A stretch of DNA of 64,000 bases from positions 1-64,000 of the forward strand of contig NZ_RLII01000007.1 of NCBI RefSeq assembly GCF_004102745.1, read 5' to 3'. This document shows positions 20,359-29,512 of this stretch, in pieces; the first letter of the stretch is position 1; the number at the start of each line of letters is the position of its first letter. This stretch comes from Acetivibrio mesophilus. Lineage in GTDB: Bacteria > Bacillota > Clostridia > Acetivibrionales > Acetivibrionaceae. The notes under the pieces were generated by a model. That model ran no database searches. It was not told the DNA's origin and worked only from the letters and a program-made list of their open reading frames with translations. The position numbers and the translations under genes were made by a program.

Positions 20359-21237
20359 TTACTCTGAAATAATATTGGAGCGTCTTTTGGAAAGCTGCAA
20401 TATCAATACAAAGGATAGTGCGGCAAACACTATGCTTGATAAGAACAGAAAATATTGGTTGGACAAAAGATGTCCTTCAGGGATATTAATCGGTACTTTG
20501 TTTATGAGAGTACTTAGGCTGTTAAAAGATATGTGAATCAATATTGGCGCCCATATTGACCTTGTCTTTTCAGTCACAATGCCAAGGACAATTCCCAATA
20601 AAGCAGCGTATAACCCTTGGATAAGATTCAAATGATAAATTCCGAAGATCAAAGCCTGAAGGGTAATTGCCGGGTAGATGGGTAGGGCTTTCTTCAATTC
20701 ATTAAGAACAAGGCCTCGGAAGATAATTTCTTCAATTATTGGAGCCATGACACCTACAGTTATAAAAACAATAATAGAATTTCCATCCATTACCCTTTCC
20801 ATTATTTGCTCGTACTCTTTTGATATATTCTCCAGGGGGGCTATACTCTCAAGATAAACGAGGGCATAGGATATAAATACGTTTAGAGATGCTCCCAGTA
20901 TCAAACTAAGCCCCAAGTTCGAAATCCCGGTTTTCCTAAACCTCAATACTTCGAAAACATTTTGCTTTCGAATTTTTGGAATAATAAAGTATATAGGAAG
21001 TGTCAGCAATATTGATATAAGTACTGCGGTTGTGGTATTCACAAGTATGATGTCATATGTAGCATGCCAATCTAGCGACTGGCCGGTAATTACCAAGTAG
21101 GCTATGATTGCAATGGAATAGACGCCGGTAACGGCGATTTGTGCTGCAAAGTATATGGATAGGTACAGTATTATGAAAGCCAAAGGCTTTAATAAGGCTT
21201 TTAAATATTTTAATAAGACAGAAGGTAAAGAGTTCAT
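20359..21237 (-). CDS. CPBP-family intramembrane metalloprotease
   Basis: A polytopic membrane protein of about 292 residues with the CPBP (Abi/CAAX protease and bacteriocin-processing) signature. EEIIFRGLVLNEL carries the Glu-Glu pair and Arg, FGIYHLNLIQGLYAALLG the first His, and PILIHISFNSLST the last His. These residues form the glutamic/metal active site in the membrane. Bacterial members process peptides or give immunity to bacteriocins; the substrate here is unknown. The second ATG (21237) is chosen because AAAGGA lies about nine bases upstream, while the first ATG abuts that site. Confidence 0.85.
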   Translation of the reverse strand: MNSLPSVLLKYLKALLKPLAFIILYLSIYFAAQIAVTGVYSIAIIAYLVITGQSLDWHATYDIILVNTTTAVLISILLTLPIYFIIPKIRKQNVFEVLRFRKTGISNLGLSLILGASLNVFISYALVYLESIAPLENISKEYEQIMERVMDGNSIIVFITVGVMAPIIEEIIFRGLVLNELKKALPIYPAITLQALIFGIYHLNLIQGLYAALLGIVLGIVTEKTRSIWAPILIHISFNSLSTLINKVPINIPEGHLLSNQYFLFLSSIVFAALSFVLILQLSKRRSNIISE

Positions 21238-21301
21238 TATACACATCCTTTGCTGTTAATTGATTTTTATTATTATTATAGTAAAAAGTACATAATTATT
21301 C

Positions 21302-21355
21302 TATATATTTTGTAATATTCAAAATCAATATAAAGTATTTATTGCAAAATATATA
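21302..21355. repeat. 54-bp dyad element, copy 1
   Basis: TATATATTTTGTAATA (21302-21317) and TATTGCAAAATATATA (21340-21355) form a 16-bp inverted repeat (one G-U pair as RNA) around a 22-base centre containing AAAATCAATATAAA. A clearly related element with the same arm and centre lengths lies at 29441-29494. Both are in divergent promoter regions. Confidence 0.65.
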
Positions 21356-21542
21356 GATGATTTTCGGGAAATTAGAGTATTGATGTTTAATTGCGCAGTA
21401 ATATGGTTATTATTTCATATATTTGTTAATTTGGCTGCTTGTTGCTACTGAAAAAATAGGACTGGGGGGATCGTAAAAAGAAAGCAGGAAAAAGAGGATT
21501 TTCTTTGTCCTCAACGAATTATATAATATAGAGGTGGGTAAA

Positions 21543-22211
21543 ATGATAATTGATACCAGTACAACCATTGCGTATAAGTGTTCATCCTGTGGAGCATTTC
21601 AATTTACTAATGTATCACTTTTTGAAATGTCAAATAAAAAAGAGAGTTGCTTTACTTGCCGATGCAATGGCTCATCACTGGTTATAGCCAAAGAGGGCCC
21701 AACGGACTACAGGATTGTGATACCATGTATAGGTTGCGGAACCGATCATATTTACCTTTTTAGCAGGAGGGAGCTTATGGCCTGCGAAATGAGTGTATTA
21801 AATTGTCCTAAAACAGGTATGCAGCAGTGTTTCATAGGCAGTGACGAGGACGTGAGGAAGCAAATAGACAGCCTTGAAAAGGAATTTGACGAATTGATTA
21901 ATATGCTGGGCTACGATAATTATTTTGTAAACACCCAGGTTATGTTTGACTCACTGAATATTATTCATGATATCGCTGAAAAAGGAAATTTATTTTGCGA
22001 ATGTGGCAATAATGATATTGAATTATTATTACTTTCTGATAAAATTTATTTAAGGTGCAAAAAGTGTCCTGCCAATAAAATAATTTATGCTTCATCAAAC
22101 GAACACCTTAAGAATAATTTGCAGACAAAGCAGATTCTTCTTTTGGACGAGGGACAGCCTTTAGATATCAAGGCTATGGAACCACTTATGAAAAAGAGAG
22201 ATGGAAAGTAA
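21543..22211 (+). CDS. Zinc-ribbon protein of unknown function
   Basis: The 222-residue protein has four cysteine pairs: KCSSCGAF near the start, CFTCRC (about 40-45), IPCIGCGTD (about 75), and a C-terminal pair of knuckles, LFCECGN and LRCKKCPA. These look like two or three zinc ribbons separated by an acidic helical stretch (about 105-150). No signal peptide or membrane segment is seen. It may bind nucleic acid or act as a regulatory adaptor, but no family is recognised. The ATG at 21543 lies six bases after GAGGTG. It is upstream of rho but separated from it by a strong promoter. Confidence 0.7.
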   Translation: MIIDTSTTIAYKCSSCGAFQFTNVSLFEMSNKKESCFTCRCNGSSLVIAKEGPTDYRIVIPCIGCGTDHIYLFSRRELMACEMSVLNCPKTGMQQCFIGSDEDVRKQIDSLEKEFDELINMLGYDNYFVNTQVMFDSLNIIHDIAEKGNLFCECGNNDIELLLLSDKIYLRCKKCPANKIIYASSNEHLKNNLQTKQILLLDEGQPLDIKAMEPLMKKRDGK

Positions 22212-22444
22212 TTAAAAAATTCTTGTAATTATTGAGTTGATTTAGGGTGGACAGTTAGATAGAAATGGTTTATCATGTTTTTAATAAGATGATTTTGGGG
22301 AATTGTCATAGTAAGAAGTATAAGATTTATTATTGTAATCACATCTATTTTGCATAATTTCAGGTTGCTTTTTACAAACATAATACAGTGCCTTGTTGAT
22401 GATATGCAAAGTTGTGAATTTTTGGTAGTTTAGTAAATTTACAA

Positions 22445-22473
22445 TTGACAAAAAAGGTTAGCGTTGATATAAT
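22445..22473 (+). promoter_or_regulatory. Consensus sigma-A promoter of rho
   Basis: Perfect TTGACA (22445-22450), a 17-base spacer and perfect TATAAT (22468-22473) lie about 140 bases before the rho start. Confidence 0.85.
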
Positions 22474-22517
22474 ATCTATTGCTTATAATGATACTCTATG
22501 ATTCTCCTCAAAGTATG

Positions 22518-22543
22518 AACCTTTCTGGTTATAAAGGTTTTAC
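22518..22543 (+). promoter_or_regulatory. Hairpin in the rho leader
   Basis: AACCTTT (22518-22524) pairs with AAAGGTT (22533-22539), followed by a short T-rich stretch, inside the long untranslated leader. rho genes are often autoregulated by early termination in the leader; this is a candidate element only. Confidence 0.3.
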
Positions 22544-22615
22544 TTACATTATCTAATTGTATGAACTCCCTATTAAATTGGAAATATATATTATGTATAA
22601 ACAAGGTGGTGTAAT

Positions 22616-24577
22616 ATGGAGGATATAAAGCTCAAAGATAAAACACTTGAGGATTTAAGGTACATTGCGAAAATGATGGGGATAAAGAAAGTTACCACAT
22701 ATAAAAAAAGTGAACTTATCGAAAAAATTTATGAAGTGGGCAAAAATAATAATCTAGATAATCTCCAGGAACAAATTTATAAAAAAGATGAAAAAGAAAG
22801 TCCGGCTAATAATAAGGATGAGCAAAAGGATGTTAAGAGTGATGACCGGATTTCCAAGGATGGAGAAGCTACTGAGGCCGATGGACCTCCTGTGGTTTTG
22901 AGAAAGTCTAAAAGAGGGAGACCGAAATTAAACAAGGTTGCACAAGAAGACGCGAATGTTGAGTCGGAACCGGTAAAAGTTGAGCAAGATAAACCCGAAC
23001 CTGAACCTAAGATTAAATCAAAATCCGAGCCAAAAGAAGCAGAGGTAAAATCTGAAGCAAAACCCGAAGCAAAACCCGAAGCAAAACCCGAAGCAAAACC
23101 CGAAGCAAAACCTGAGGTGAAATCTGAGGCAAAACCTGAGCAAAAAGCTGAGCCGAAATCTGAGGTCAAAGCAGATGGAATTAATCCGAATGGTCAGGGA
23201 AATGTTAAAGATGTTGATTCTTCAAAGGTAGATACCAATGAAGTTTTGAAGCCTAAGCAAAAAGAAGAAAATAATGATAATCTTGCGAACAACGGTGCAC
23301 AAAAGCAGAGTGAAACCTATATTGCCACTCAAAACTTGGTGCCGGCCAAGCCCGAATTTGAAGCAGTGCCTGAGGCTGAAAAAATAAGACCTGAACGCAA
23401 ACAGCCTGATCAAAAGAAAGAGAATGATAAACTGCCGAACGGGTTCGAAAAAATTGAGAGCGATGATCCCGTAGAAGGAGTACTGGAAGTATTGCCTGAC
23501 GGCTATGGATTTTTACGGAGTGACAATTACCTGTCTGGTCCAAAAGACGTGTATGTATCACCATCCCAAATCAGACGTTTCAACTTAAAAACAGGAGATA
23601 AAATAAAAGGAAAAGGACGTATTCCCAAAGAGGGAGAGAAGTTCCAGGCTTTGTTGTATGTTCAAACAGTTAATGGAGATCCTCCGGAAGTTGCAACAAA
23701 GAGGGTGCCCTTTGAATATTTGACTCCAATATATCCGGACAAGAGGATTACTCTTGAGACCACTCCAAGAGAATTGTCAACGAGGTTGATTGATTTAATA
23801 GCGCCCATTGGAAAAGGACAGCGCGGTATGATTGTTTCACCTCCTAAAGCCGGTAAAACTATACTTTTAAAGAAAGTTGCAAATGCTATTACCACCAACT
23901 ATCCTGAAATGGAGTTGATTGTGCTTCTTATAGACGAAAGACCTGAAGAAGTAACAGATATGCAGCGTTCCATTAACGGTGAGGTTATATATTCTACTTT
24001 CGATGAAGTGCCGGAGCATCACATAAAGGTTGCTGAAATGGTACTTGAAAGGGCTCAAAGACTGGTTGAGCAGAAGAAAGATGTTGTAATACTGTTAGAC
24101 AGTATCACAAGGCTTGCAAGGGCATACAATCTTACAATTCCTCCGACAGGAAGAACCCTTTCGGGAGGTCTCGATCCCGGTGCGCTTCACAAGCCGAAAA
24201 GGTTTTTCGGTGCAGCAAGGAATATTGAGAATGGCGGAAGCCTTACAATTATGGCAACAGCTTTGATTGAAACGGGAAGTAGAATGGATGATGTTATATT
24301 CGAAGAATTCAAAGGAACGGGAAATATGGAGCTTCATCTCGACAGAAGGCTTTCCGAAAAGAGAATATTCCCTGCAATAGATGTAAACAAATCCGGAACC
24401 AGAAGAGAAGAGTTGCTTCTTGATCAGAAGGAGCTTGAAGGAATATGGGCTATCAGAAAGGCAATGAGCAATATGGGAACTGCCGAGGTTACGGAAATGA
24501 TTACAAACCGGTTGATGCAGACCAAGAATAATGTTGAATTTGTAAATAGTATAAATGTTGCATTTGTTGAAAAATAA
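22616..24577 (+). CDS. rho: Transcription termination factor Rho with large charged insertion
   Basis: Rho is the hexameric RNA helicase that ends transcription. The 653-residue protein has an N-terminal helical SAP-like domain (1-45), a low-complexity region of about 230 residues (50-280), the cold-shock-like RNA-binding domain (about 285-350, [20 protein letters not shown]) and the RecA-like ATPase. The ATPase has Walker A PPKAGKT near 409-415 and Walker [10 protein letters not shown] near 491-499. The usual Firmicute Rho is about 420-450 residues, so the insertion accounts for the excess. It is rich in Lys, Glu and Pro and contains KPEA tandem repeats. AAGGTGGT precedes the ATG. Confidence 0.96.
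   Translation: MEDIKLKDKTLEDLRYIAKMMGIKKVTTYKKSELIEKIYEVGKNNNLDNLQEQIYKKDEKESPANNKDEQKDVKSDDRISKDGEATEADGPPVVLRKSKRGRPKLNKVAQEDANVESEPVKVEQDKPEPEPKIKSKSEPKEAEVKSEAKPEAKPEAKPEAKPEAKPEVKSEAKPEQKAEPKSEVKADGINPNGQGNVKDVDSSKVDTNEVLKPKQKEENNDNLANNGAQKQSETYIATQNLVPAKPEFEAVPEAEKIRPERKQPDQKKENDKLPNGFEKIESDDPVEGVLEVLPDGYGFLRSDNYLSGPKDVYVSPSQIRRFNLKTGDKIKGKGRIPKEGEKFQALLYVQTVNGDPPEVATKRVPFEYLTPIYPDKRITLETTPRELSTRLIDLIAPIGKGQRGMIVSPPKAGKTILLKKVANAITTNYPEMELIVLLIDERPEEVTDMQRSINGEVIYSTFDEVPEHHIKVAEMVLERAQRLVEQKKDVVILLDSITRLARAYNLTIPPTGRTLSGGLDPGALHKPKRFFGAARNIENGGSLTIMATALIETGSRMDDVIFEEFKGTGNMELHLDRRLSEKRIFPAIDVNKSGTRREELLLDQKELEGIWAIRKAMSNMGTAEVTEMITNRLMQTKNNVEFVNSINVAFVEK
23054..23113 (+). repeat. Five 12-bp tandem repeats inside rho
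   Basis: GAAGCAAAACCC is repeated five times head to tail (the last unit ends T instead of C), encoding Glu-Ala-Lys-Pro each time. The near-perfect DNA identity suggests recent slippage, so copy number may vary between strains. Confidence 0.9.
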
Positions 24578-24712
24578 TTCTTGCGTATCACCCATATTTG
24601 TGTTAGAATAAGTTTTGCGTTTTGAATTATTTCGGCTAAGAAATGAAAATAAGTTATGGAAATGCGTCGGAAATGCATTTTCGCAAAAGGCTTATGAAAG
24701 AAGGTGAAAAAG

Positions 24713-24916
24713 TTGAAAGAAGGTATTCATCCTAAATACGAACAGACAGTTATTAAATGTGCTTGTGGAGCAACTTATGAGACAGGATCTACAAAGCAAA
24801 AGCTTAACGTTGAAATTTGTTCAAGCTGCCATCCTTTCTTTACAGGAAAGCAGAAGCTTGTAGATACTGGTGGACGTGTTGATAAGTTTAAGAAGAGATT
24901 CGGTATTACTGATTAA
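24713..24916 (+). CDS. rpmE: 50S ribosomal protein L31 (zinc-binding form)
   Basis: L31 bridges the two ribosomal subunits. This 67-residue version has the zinc ligands of the C+ form in [12 protein letters not shown] and [16 protein letters not shown] start at 24713 gives the standard N-terminus MKEGIHPKY and lies six bases after GAAGGTG. The in-frame GTG three codons earlier overlaps that site. The gene follows rho, a common clostridial order. A terminator hairpin lies about 90 bases downstream. Confidence 0.93.
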   Translation: MKEGIHPKYEQTVIKCACGATYETGSTKQKLNVEICSSCHPFFTGKQKLVDTGGRVDKFKKRFGITD

Positions 24917-24934
24917 TAGTTGTTTTCATTTTAT

Positions 24935-24970
24935 TTTGAATGAAATGGATTCTTTGAATGAAATGGATTC
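24935..24970 (+). repeat. 18-bp perfect tandem duplication after rpmE
   Basis: TTTGAATGAAATGGATTC occurs twice in a row (24935-24952, 24953-24970). It is non-coding and probably a slippage product. Confidence 0.75.
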
Positions 24971-25005
24971 ATTGAACGGTCAAAAAATTATACTAATATC
25001 ATAAA

Positions 25006-25040
25006 ATAGGAGGATTATTTAGTCCTCTTATTTATTTTTC
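25006..25040 (+). terminator. Terminator after rpmE
   Basis: AGGAGGA and TCCTCTT form a short stem with an 8-base loop, followed by a T-rich tail. Confidence 0.6.
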
Positions 25041-25200
25041 GCTTTTTTCCCATCCTCTACAAAACATTAAAGAATCCCACAAAAACTTGAAATGAATGTA
25101 TTAATATCATATAATTATTTTACATTGTCTATGCAGCAAACGGTTTTATTTGTACAGGTCTTTTCATGATTTTATTTATATTACAGGTGGGTGAGAGAAA

Positions 25201-28170
25201 ATGAGTAATGTGCAATTTGGTGCATTAAAGTTTAAATATCCATTCAGAAAACACCAGGATATGATTCTCCAGAGCTTTAAAAGTGAGCAGATAAAAAGTA
25301 AAAATGGTCCTTTGCATTTTCATGTAGTAGCGCCTCCGGGAGCAGGCAAGACCATTGTTGGATTAGAATGTGTTATAAGGCTTCAGTCTCCAGCGGTTAT
25401 TATATGCCCCAATACTGCCATTCAGGGACAGTGGGTTGACAAATTTGACCTTTTTATACCGGAAGGCTCGAACATTAATAAGGATGAGATAATAGGGGCA
25501 AATCCCAATTCCCTAAAGCCTATTAATGTGTTTACTTATCAGGTGCTCAGTATACCGGACAATGATACCGATTCTTATAGAAGTGTGTCCGAGGGTATGT
25601 GGGCTGAAACCATAAGCGAATCTCTGGGGATAGCCAAAGAAGAGGCTTTGGACAGAATACATAAGATGAAAGAAAAGAATCTTGCCGAATACAATAAAGA
25701 AATTTCCAAATACACAAAGAAGCTCAGAAACAGCGTTTTTGAGAAATCCGACGGCGATTTTATTAAAATACTGCATCCCAACACAAGGGAGCTAATAAGG
25801 AAGCTCAAAGAAATGGGCGTTAAGACCGTTGTGTTTGATGAATGCCACCACCTGAAAAACTATTGGGCCGTTGTGATGAGAGAGATAATAAAGGAAATTG
25901 AGGCAACGAACATTATTGGACTTACTGCAACTCCGCCTTCTAGCGACGAAGGGGAAAGCTTTGAATGTTATAGCGCGCTGTTGGGGGAGATAGATTTTCA
26001 GCTACCTACTCCTGCTGTCGTAAAGGATGGCATGCTCTCTCCCTATCAGGATCTGGTTTATTTCTGTATACCGACCCAAGAGGAGCTTAAATTTATAGAG
26101 GATACCCATGGGCGGTATAAAGCACTAATTGAGAAATTTGATAAAAAAGACTGCGATTTTTATAACTGGGTAGAGAAAAGGATTGTTGAAAGAAAACTTG
26201 TATCCGGTGGGAAGCAGGATTGGACGAAGTTTGTAAATTCAAGGCCAGGCTTTGCTACTGCAGGTGTTAAGTATCTTATAAAGAATGGCTGTAAGCTTCC
26301 TTGGGACATAACGATAACCGAAAATATGTATAATGAAATGTCGGTGGAGGATTGGTGCTATCTTATTGAGGATTTCTCACTGCATAAGCTCAAGGTGAGC
26401 GATAGCGAGGAAGATAGAGTATTGTATGAAGATATCAAGCTTGCGTTAAGAAGTTTGGGATTTATTCTTACGGAAAGGGGAATACGAAATCACAATTCTC
26501 CCATTGACCGGGTTTTGGCCTACAGCAGGAGCAAGCTTTTGGCTGTAAAGGATATTATTAAAGAGGAAATGCTCAGCATGGGAGATAAGCTTAGGGTGGC
26601 TGTTATTACAGACTTTGAGATCTCCAATGCCTTGTCATTAAAAAAGGTTGAAAATGTGCTTGACGAGGAGAGCGGAGGAGCTGTAAGTGTGTTGAAGGAG
26701 CTTGTGGCAGATCCTGAAATTGATAAGCTCAATCCTGTGATGGTTACAGCGAAGAATTTACTCTGTGATGATGACATCTCAAATCAATATGTAGAGCTTG
26801 GAACCAAGTGGGCAAAAGAAAATTCCTTGGATGTAAAGCTTGAAGTACAGCCGGGGATCGAAGGATTGTTCTGCACTATCTGTGGTTCCGGTAAGGATTG
26901 GAACTCAAAAACGGCTGTTCTGTTTACTACATATCTACTTGAAGAAGGTGTCACAAAGTGCCTTATTGGCACAAGGGGACTATTTAGTGAAGGATGGGAC
27001 AGCATTGCGCTAAATACATTAATTGACTTGTCTACTGCTACAACCTTTGCCTCGGTTAACCAGCTGAGGGGAAGAAGCATCCGAAAGAACGAGAAAGAAC
27101 CTCAGAAGCTGGCAAACAACTGGGATATAGTATGCATTGCTCCTGGATTGGAGAGGGGCTATAATGACCTTGACAGGCTTTTGAAAAAGCATAAGCAGTT
27201 TTACGGGATATGTGAGGATGGAAGAATTCAGCAGGGAATTGACCATGTAGATGCAGCGCTGTCCTTTAATGAAAGCAAAATAATGCAGGAGGGCATACAG
27301 AGTATCAACGCAAGAATGTTGAAGAAGCTTAGGGAACGAGAAGATGTCTATAAGGCATGGAAAATAGGTGAGCCCTTTTCAAATATTGAGTTGGGCTGCT
27401 GTGAGCTAAGGCTGTCAAAGCCATATAAAATGAAGACTGCGGGCCTTATGAAAAAAGAGTTCGGAACCTTGGGAAGAAAGCTTAAGCTGGGAATAGCCTG
27501 CGGTGTAGGAAGTATCGGAGCAATTATGATGGCGGCGGCAGGCATGACTCTTGGACCTTTTGGAGCTCTTCCTGTTGTTGCGGCAGGGGTCCTTATGGGA
27601 GTTAAGTCTGTTACGGATATAAGAGGATTCTGGAAATACGGAAATAATCTCTTTATGGGACGCCCTGCTATTGATTCTATAACAGATATATCGAAATGCC
27701 TGTTTTATGCCCTGAAGGAATGCGGATTCATCAGCCGGGACTTGTATGAAAGGAAAATAACAGTAACGGAAAGGGCTGATGGAAGCCTTAGGGTTTATCT
27801 TGAGGCATCGAAGGAGGACTCGCAGACGTTCTCCACGTCGCTGGCAGAGATACTGGCGCCTATAGAGGATCAGAGATATGCGGTGCAAAGGTACGAGGAG
27901 AAAATACCGGAGGGCACTTTTGAGAGGCTAAATTGCATGATCGGATTCGGATTTGACAAGTCTAATCCGCAACTGGCTTGTTATCATCCTCTTCCGTCCT
28001 TGTTTAATCACAAGGACAAAGCGACAGTCTTTTGCAAATACTGGAATAAGTATGTAAGTCCCGGTAATATTGTATACCTAAAGGGGGAAGAGGGTAAAAA
28101 AGTGGTGGAAAATTACGGTAGAGTAAATTTCCTCGGATCTAAAAAGCAACTGAGCAATATTTGGATGTAA
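25201..28170 (+). CDS. SF2 DEAD/DEAH-type helicase with glycine-rich hydrophobic segment
   Basis: This 989-residue protein carries the superfamily 2 helicase motifs: APPGAGKT (44-51, Walker A), VVFDECHH (211-217, motif II), LTATPP (241-246, motif III) and QLRGRSIRKNE (about 621, motif VI). It most resembles the type III restriction/XPB-like branch. An insert of about 90 residues sits between motifs I and II. After the helicase core, residues about 763-800 form a Gly/Ala-rich hydrophobic stretch (IACGVGSIGAIMMAAAG, FGALPVVAAGVLMGVKSV) long enough for two membrane passes. The C-terminal 190 residues are unfamiliar. It stands alone, with no methylase or nuclease beside it. GGTGGGTGAGAG precedes the ATG. 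Confidence 0.8.
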   Translation: MSNVQFGALKFKYPFRKHQDMILQSFKSEQIKSKNGPLHFHVVAPPGAGKTIVGLECVIRLQSPAVIICPNTAIQGQWVDKFDLFIPEGSNINKDEIIGANPNSLKPINVFTYQVLSIPDNDTDSYRSVSEGMWAETISESLGIAKEEALDRIHKMKEKNLAEYNKEISKYTKKLRNSVFEKSDGDFIKILHPNTRELIRKLKEMGVKTVVFDECHHLKNYWAVVMREIIKEIEATNIIGLTATPPSSDEGESFECYSALLGEIDFQLPTPAVVKDGMLSPYQDLVYFCIPTQEELKFIEDTHGRYKALIEKFDKKDCDFYNWVEKRIVERKLVSGGKQDWTKFVNSRPGFATAGVKYLIKNGCKLPWDITITENMYNEMSVEDWCYLIEDFSLHKLKVSDSEEDRVLYEDIKLALRSLGFILTERGIRNHNSPIDRVLAYSRSKLLAVKDIIKEEMLSMGDKLRVAVITDFEISNALSLKKVENVLDEESGGAVSVLKELVADPEIDKLNPVMVTAKNLLCDDDISNQYVELGTKWAKENSLDVKLEVQPGIEGLFCTICGSGKDWNSKTAVLFTTYLLEEGVTKCLIGTRGLFSEGWDSIALNTLIDLSTATTFASVNQLRGRSIRKNEKEPQKLANNWDIVCIAPGLERGYNDLDRLLKKHKQFYGICEDGRIQQGIDHVDAALSFNESKIMQEGIQSINARMLKKLREREDVYKAWKIGEPFSNIELGCCELRLSKPYKMKTAGLMKKEFGTLGRKLKLGIACGVGSIGAIMMAAAGMTLGPFGALPVVAAGVLMGVKSVTDIRGFWKYGNNLFMGRPAIDSITDISKCLFYALKECGFISRDLYERKITVTERADGSLRVYLEASKEDSQTFSTSLAEILAPIEDQRYAVQRYEEKIPEGTFERLNCMIGFGFDKSNPQLACYHPLPSLFNHKDKATVFCKYWNKYVSPGNIVYLKGEEGKKVVENYGRVNFLGSKKQLSNIWM

Positions 28171-28186
28171 TCATTGATATTGCCTT

Positions 28187-29296
28187 TTAATAGTTTACAC
28201 GGACCAGCCAGAATTTTATACCTTTGTCATTCCACCCTAGATCCCACGGTACTCTGTATCTGTCGGTATTATGACAGCTTACCAGGGAATAACCCTTTGA
28301 GTCGGCGCCAGTGACAACGGATATATGGACTACTTTTCCCTTCTTCTCGTAGGCAATATAGTCCCCGGGCAGTAGCTTGAAGGAGGCTTTAAAAATTTGG
28401 TTGTAAGTACCCTTTGCGATTAATGATCCTCTGCCGCTGTGGAGCATGTAGCTGTTGAAAGCATGGGCATTAACCCATGCTTTGCTTCCGTCTTTTTCAT
28501 ACCTCCATACGCCAGTCTGCTTGAATTTGCCTCCTTCGTAGAGTATTTGGGAAGCAAAGTTTGCACAGTCTCCGCCCAAGGGGTTGTAGTCCCTGTACTT
28601 TTTATTGTAGGCATAGCCGTATTGTTCATCGGAGGCGGCTCCACAGTAGCGGTCGGCATATTCGACTGCGCTTAATCGCCTTTTGTTAAGGTTAGAGAAG
28701 TTTCTGGAGTCCAAGCTAAGTAAGTATTGTTTAAATTCATCCACTTTTATATTCTCAGTGTTTAGTGAATCAGCAAAGGGGTCTGTGTACCATTCTTTTG
28801 AAATAAGCCACTGACCGTCAATGTTATCCAGATTCATGGAATGATAGGTCCCGATTCTAAAGAAATTGGTGGTTTCGGGCTGGTTTTCGTAGGTGTAATG
28901 ATACTCTGTAGAAGCTATGAAGTTAATAAGATAACCGGTGCCCCGTTCCTTTATCTGACGAATTTTAACTTTGGATTTTATATCAATAAATTTGATGCCC
29001 TGCTTATCAGCCCAGTTATGAAGGTATTTCATCTTTTTTTCCTGGTGTTCAAATGCCCAGGTCCCAAGCTTTGTATTTCTGTTGTAGAGTGTCTCTATCA
29101 GTTCCAGATCTTTATCTAGGAAGGCTTTATTTCTGACTTTGAAAATTTCATCGAGCATAATTATATGCTCTTCATCAATAGACAGACTTGGGAGAACCGG
29201 AGAGGCATTGTATATAGTTATGCTCAGAGCACAAATTATAATCACAAAAATAGTACCTATAAGTATTGGTCTTTTTAGTGTTACAAACGCGTACAT
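28187..29296 (-). CDS. Secreted or membrane-anchored amidase-domain (NlpC/P60-like fold) protein
   Basis: The 369-residue protein has one N-terminal membrane or uncleaved signal segment (about 9-30) and a helical/NTF2-like middle part (about 45-185). It ends in a putative amidase domain (Amidase_6 type, about 205-369). The likely catalytic Cys is in LGGDCANFASQIL and the His in VVHISVVTGA, followed by SCHNTDRYR. Such domains cleave peptide or amide bonds in cell walls. AAGGAG lies seven bases before the ATG. Its 3' end is 16 bases from that of the convergent helicase gene, with no visible terminator between. Confidence 0.8.
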   Translation of the reverse strand: MYAFVTLKRPILIGTIFVIIICALSITIYNASPVLPSLSIDEEHIIMLDEIFKVRNKAFLDKDLELIETLYNRNTKLGTWAFEHQEKKMKYLHNWADKQGIKFIDIKSKVKIRQIKERGTGYLINFIASTEYHYTYENQPETTNFFRIGTYHSMNLDNIDGQWLISKEWYTDPFADSLNTENIKVDEFKQYLLSLDSRNFSNLNKRRLSAVEYADRYCGAASDEQYGYAYNKKYRDYNPLGGDCANFASQILYEGGKFKQTGVWRYEKDGSKAWVNAHAFNSYMLHSGRGSLIAKGTYNQIFKASFKLLPGDYIAYEKKGKVVHISVVTGADSKGYSLVSCHNTDRYRVPWDLGWNDKGIKFWLVRVNY

Positions 29297-29440
29297 GACA
29301 TTTCTCCTTATTTTTTATTCATAGAATTATATGAATTATTTAATAACTTTAGAAATTATATATAAAATTAAGACATGTTCTCTTATTAAGTTGATCTGTA
29401 TTATGGTATAATTAAACAGACAAAATAAGGGCATTTATAT

Positions 29441-29494
29441 TATGTATTTTGCAATATCGAAAATCAATGTAAAATGCTTATTGCAAAATGTATA
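29441..29494. repeat. 54-bp dyad element, copy 2
   Basis: TATGTATTTTGCAATA (29441-29456) and TATTGCAAAATGTATA (29479-29494) form a 16-bp dyad around a 22-base centre with AAAATCAATGTAAAA. Differences from copy 1 at 21302 preserve pairing through G-U. The right arm ends 18 bases before the metallophosphoesterase start. Confidence 0.65.
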
Positions 29495-29512
29495 ATTACC
29501 GCAGGAGAATAT

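Noticed and set aside
20300-20536. 78-codon frame on the plus strand starting after AAAGGTG
   Set aside because: It is mostly antisense to the 3' end of the CPBP protease gene, whose sequence is clearly conserved in motif and composition. The product shows no recognisable feature.
23054-23113. CRISPR-like short repeat array
   Set aside because: The 12-base units are contiguous, without spacers, and in frame inside rho.
22777-23169. 130-codon minus-strand frame full of Ser/Phe/Gly repeats
   Set aside because: It is the shadow of the low-complexity repeats in rho; repetitive DNA leaves the opposite strand open.
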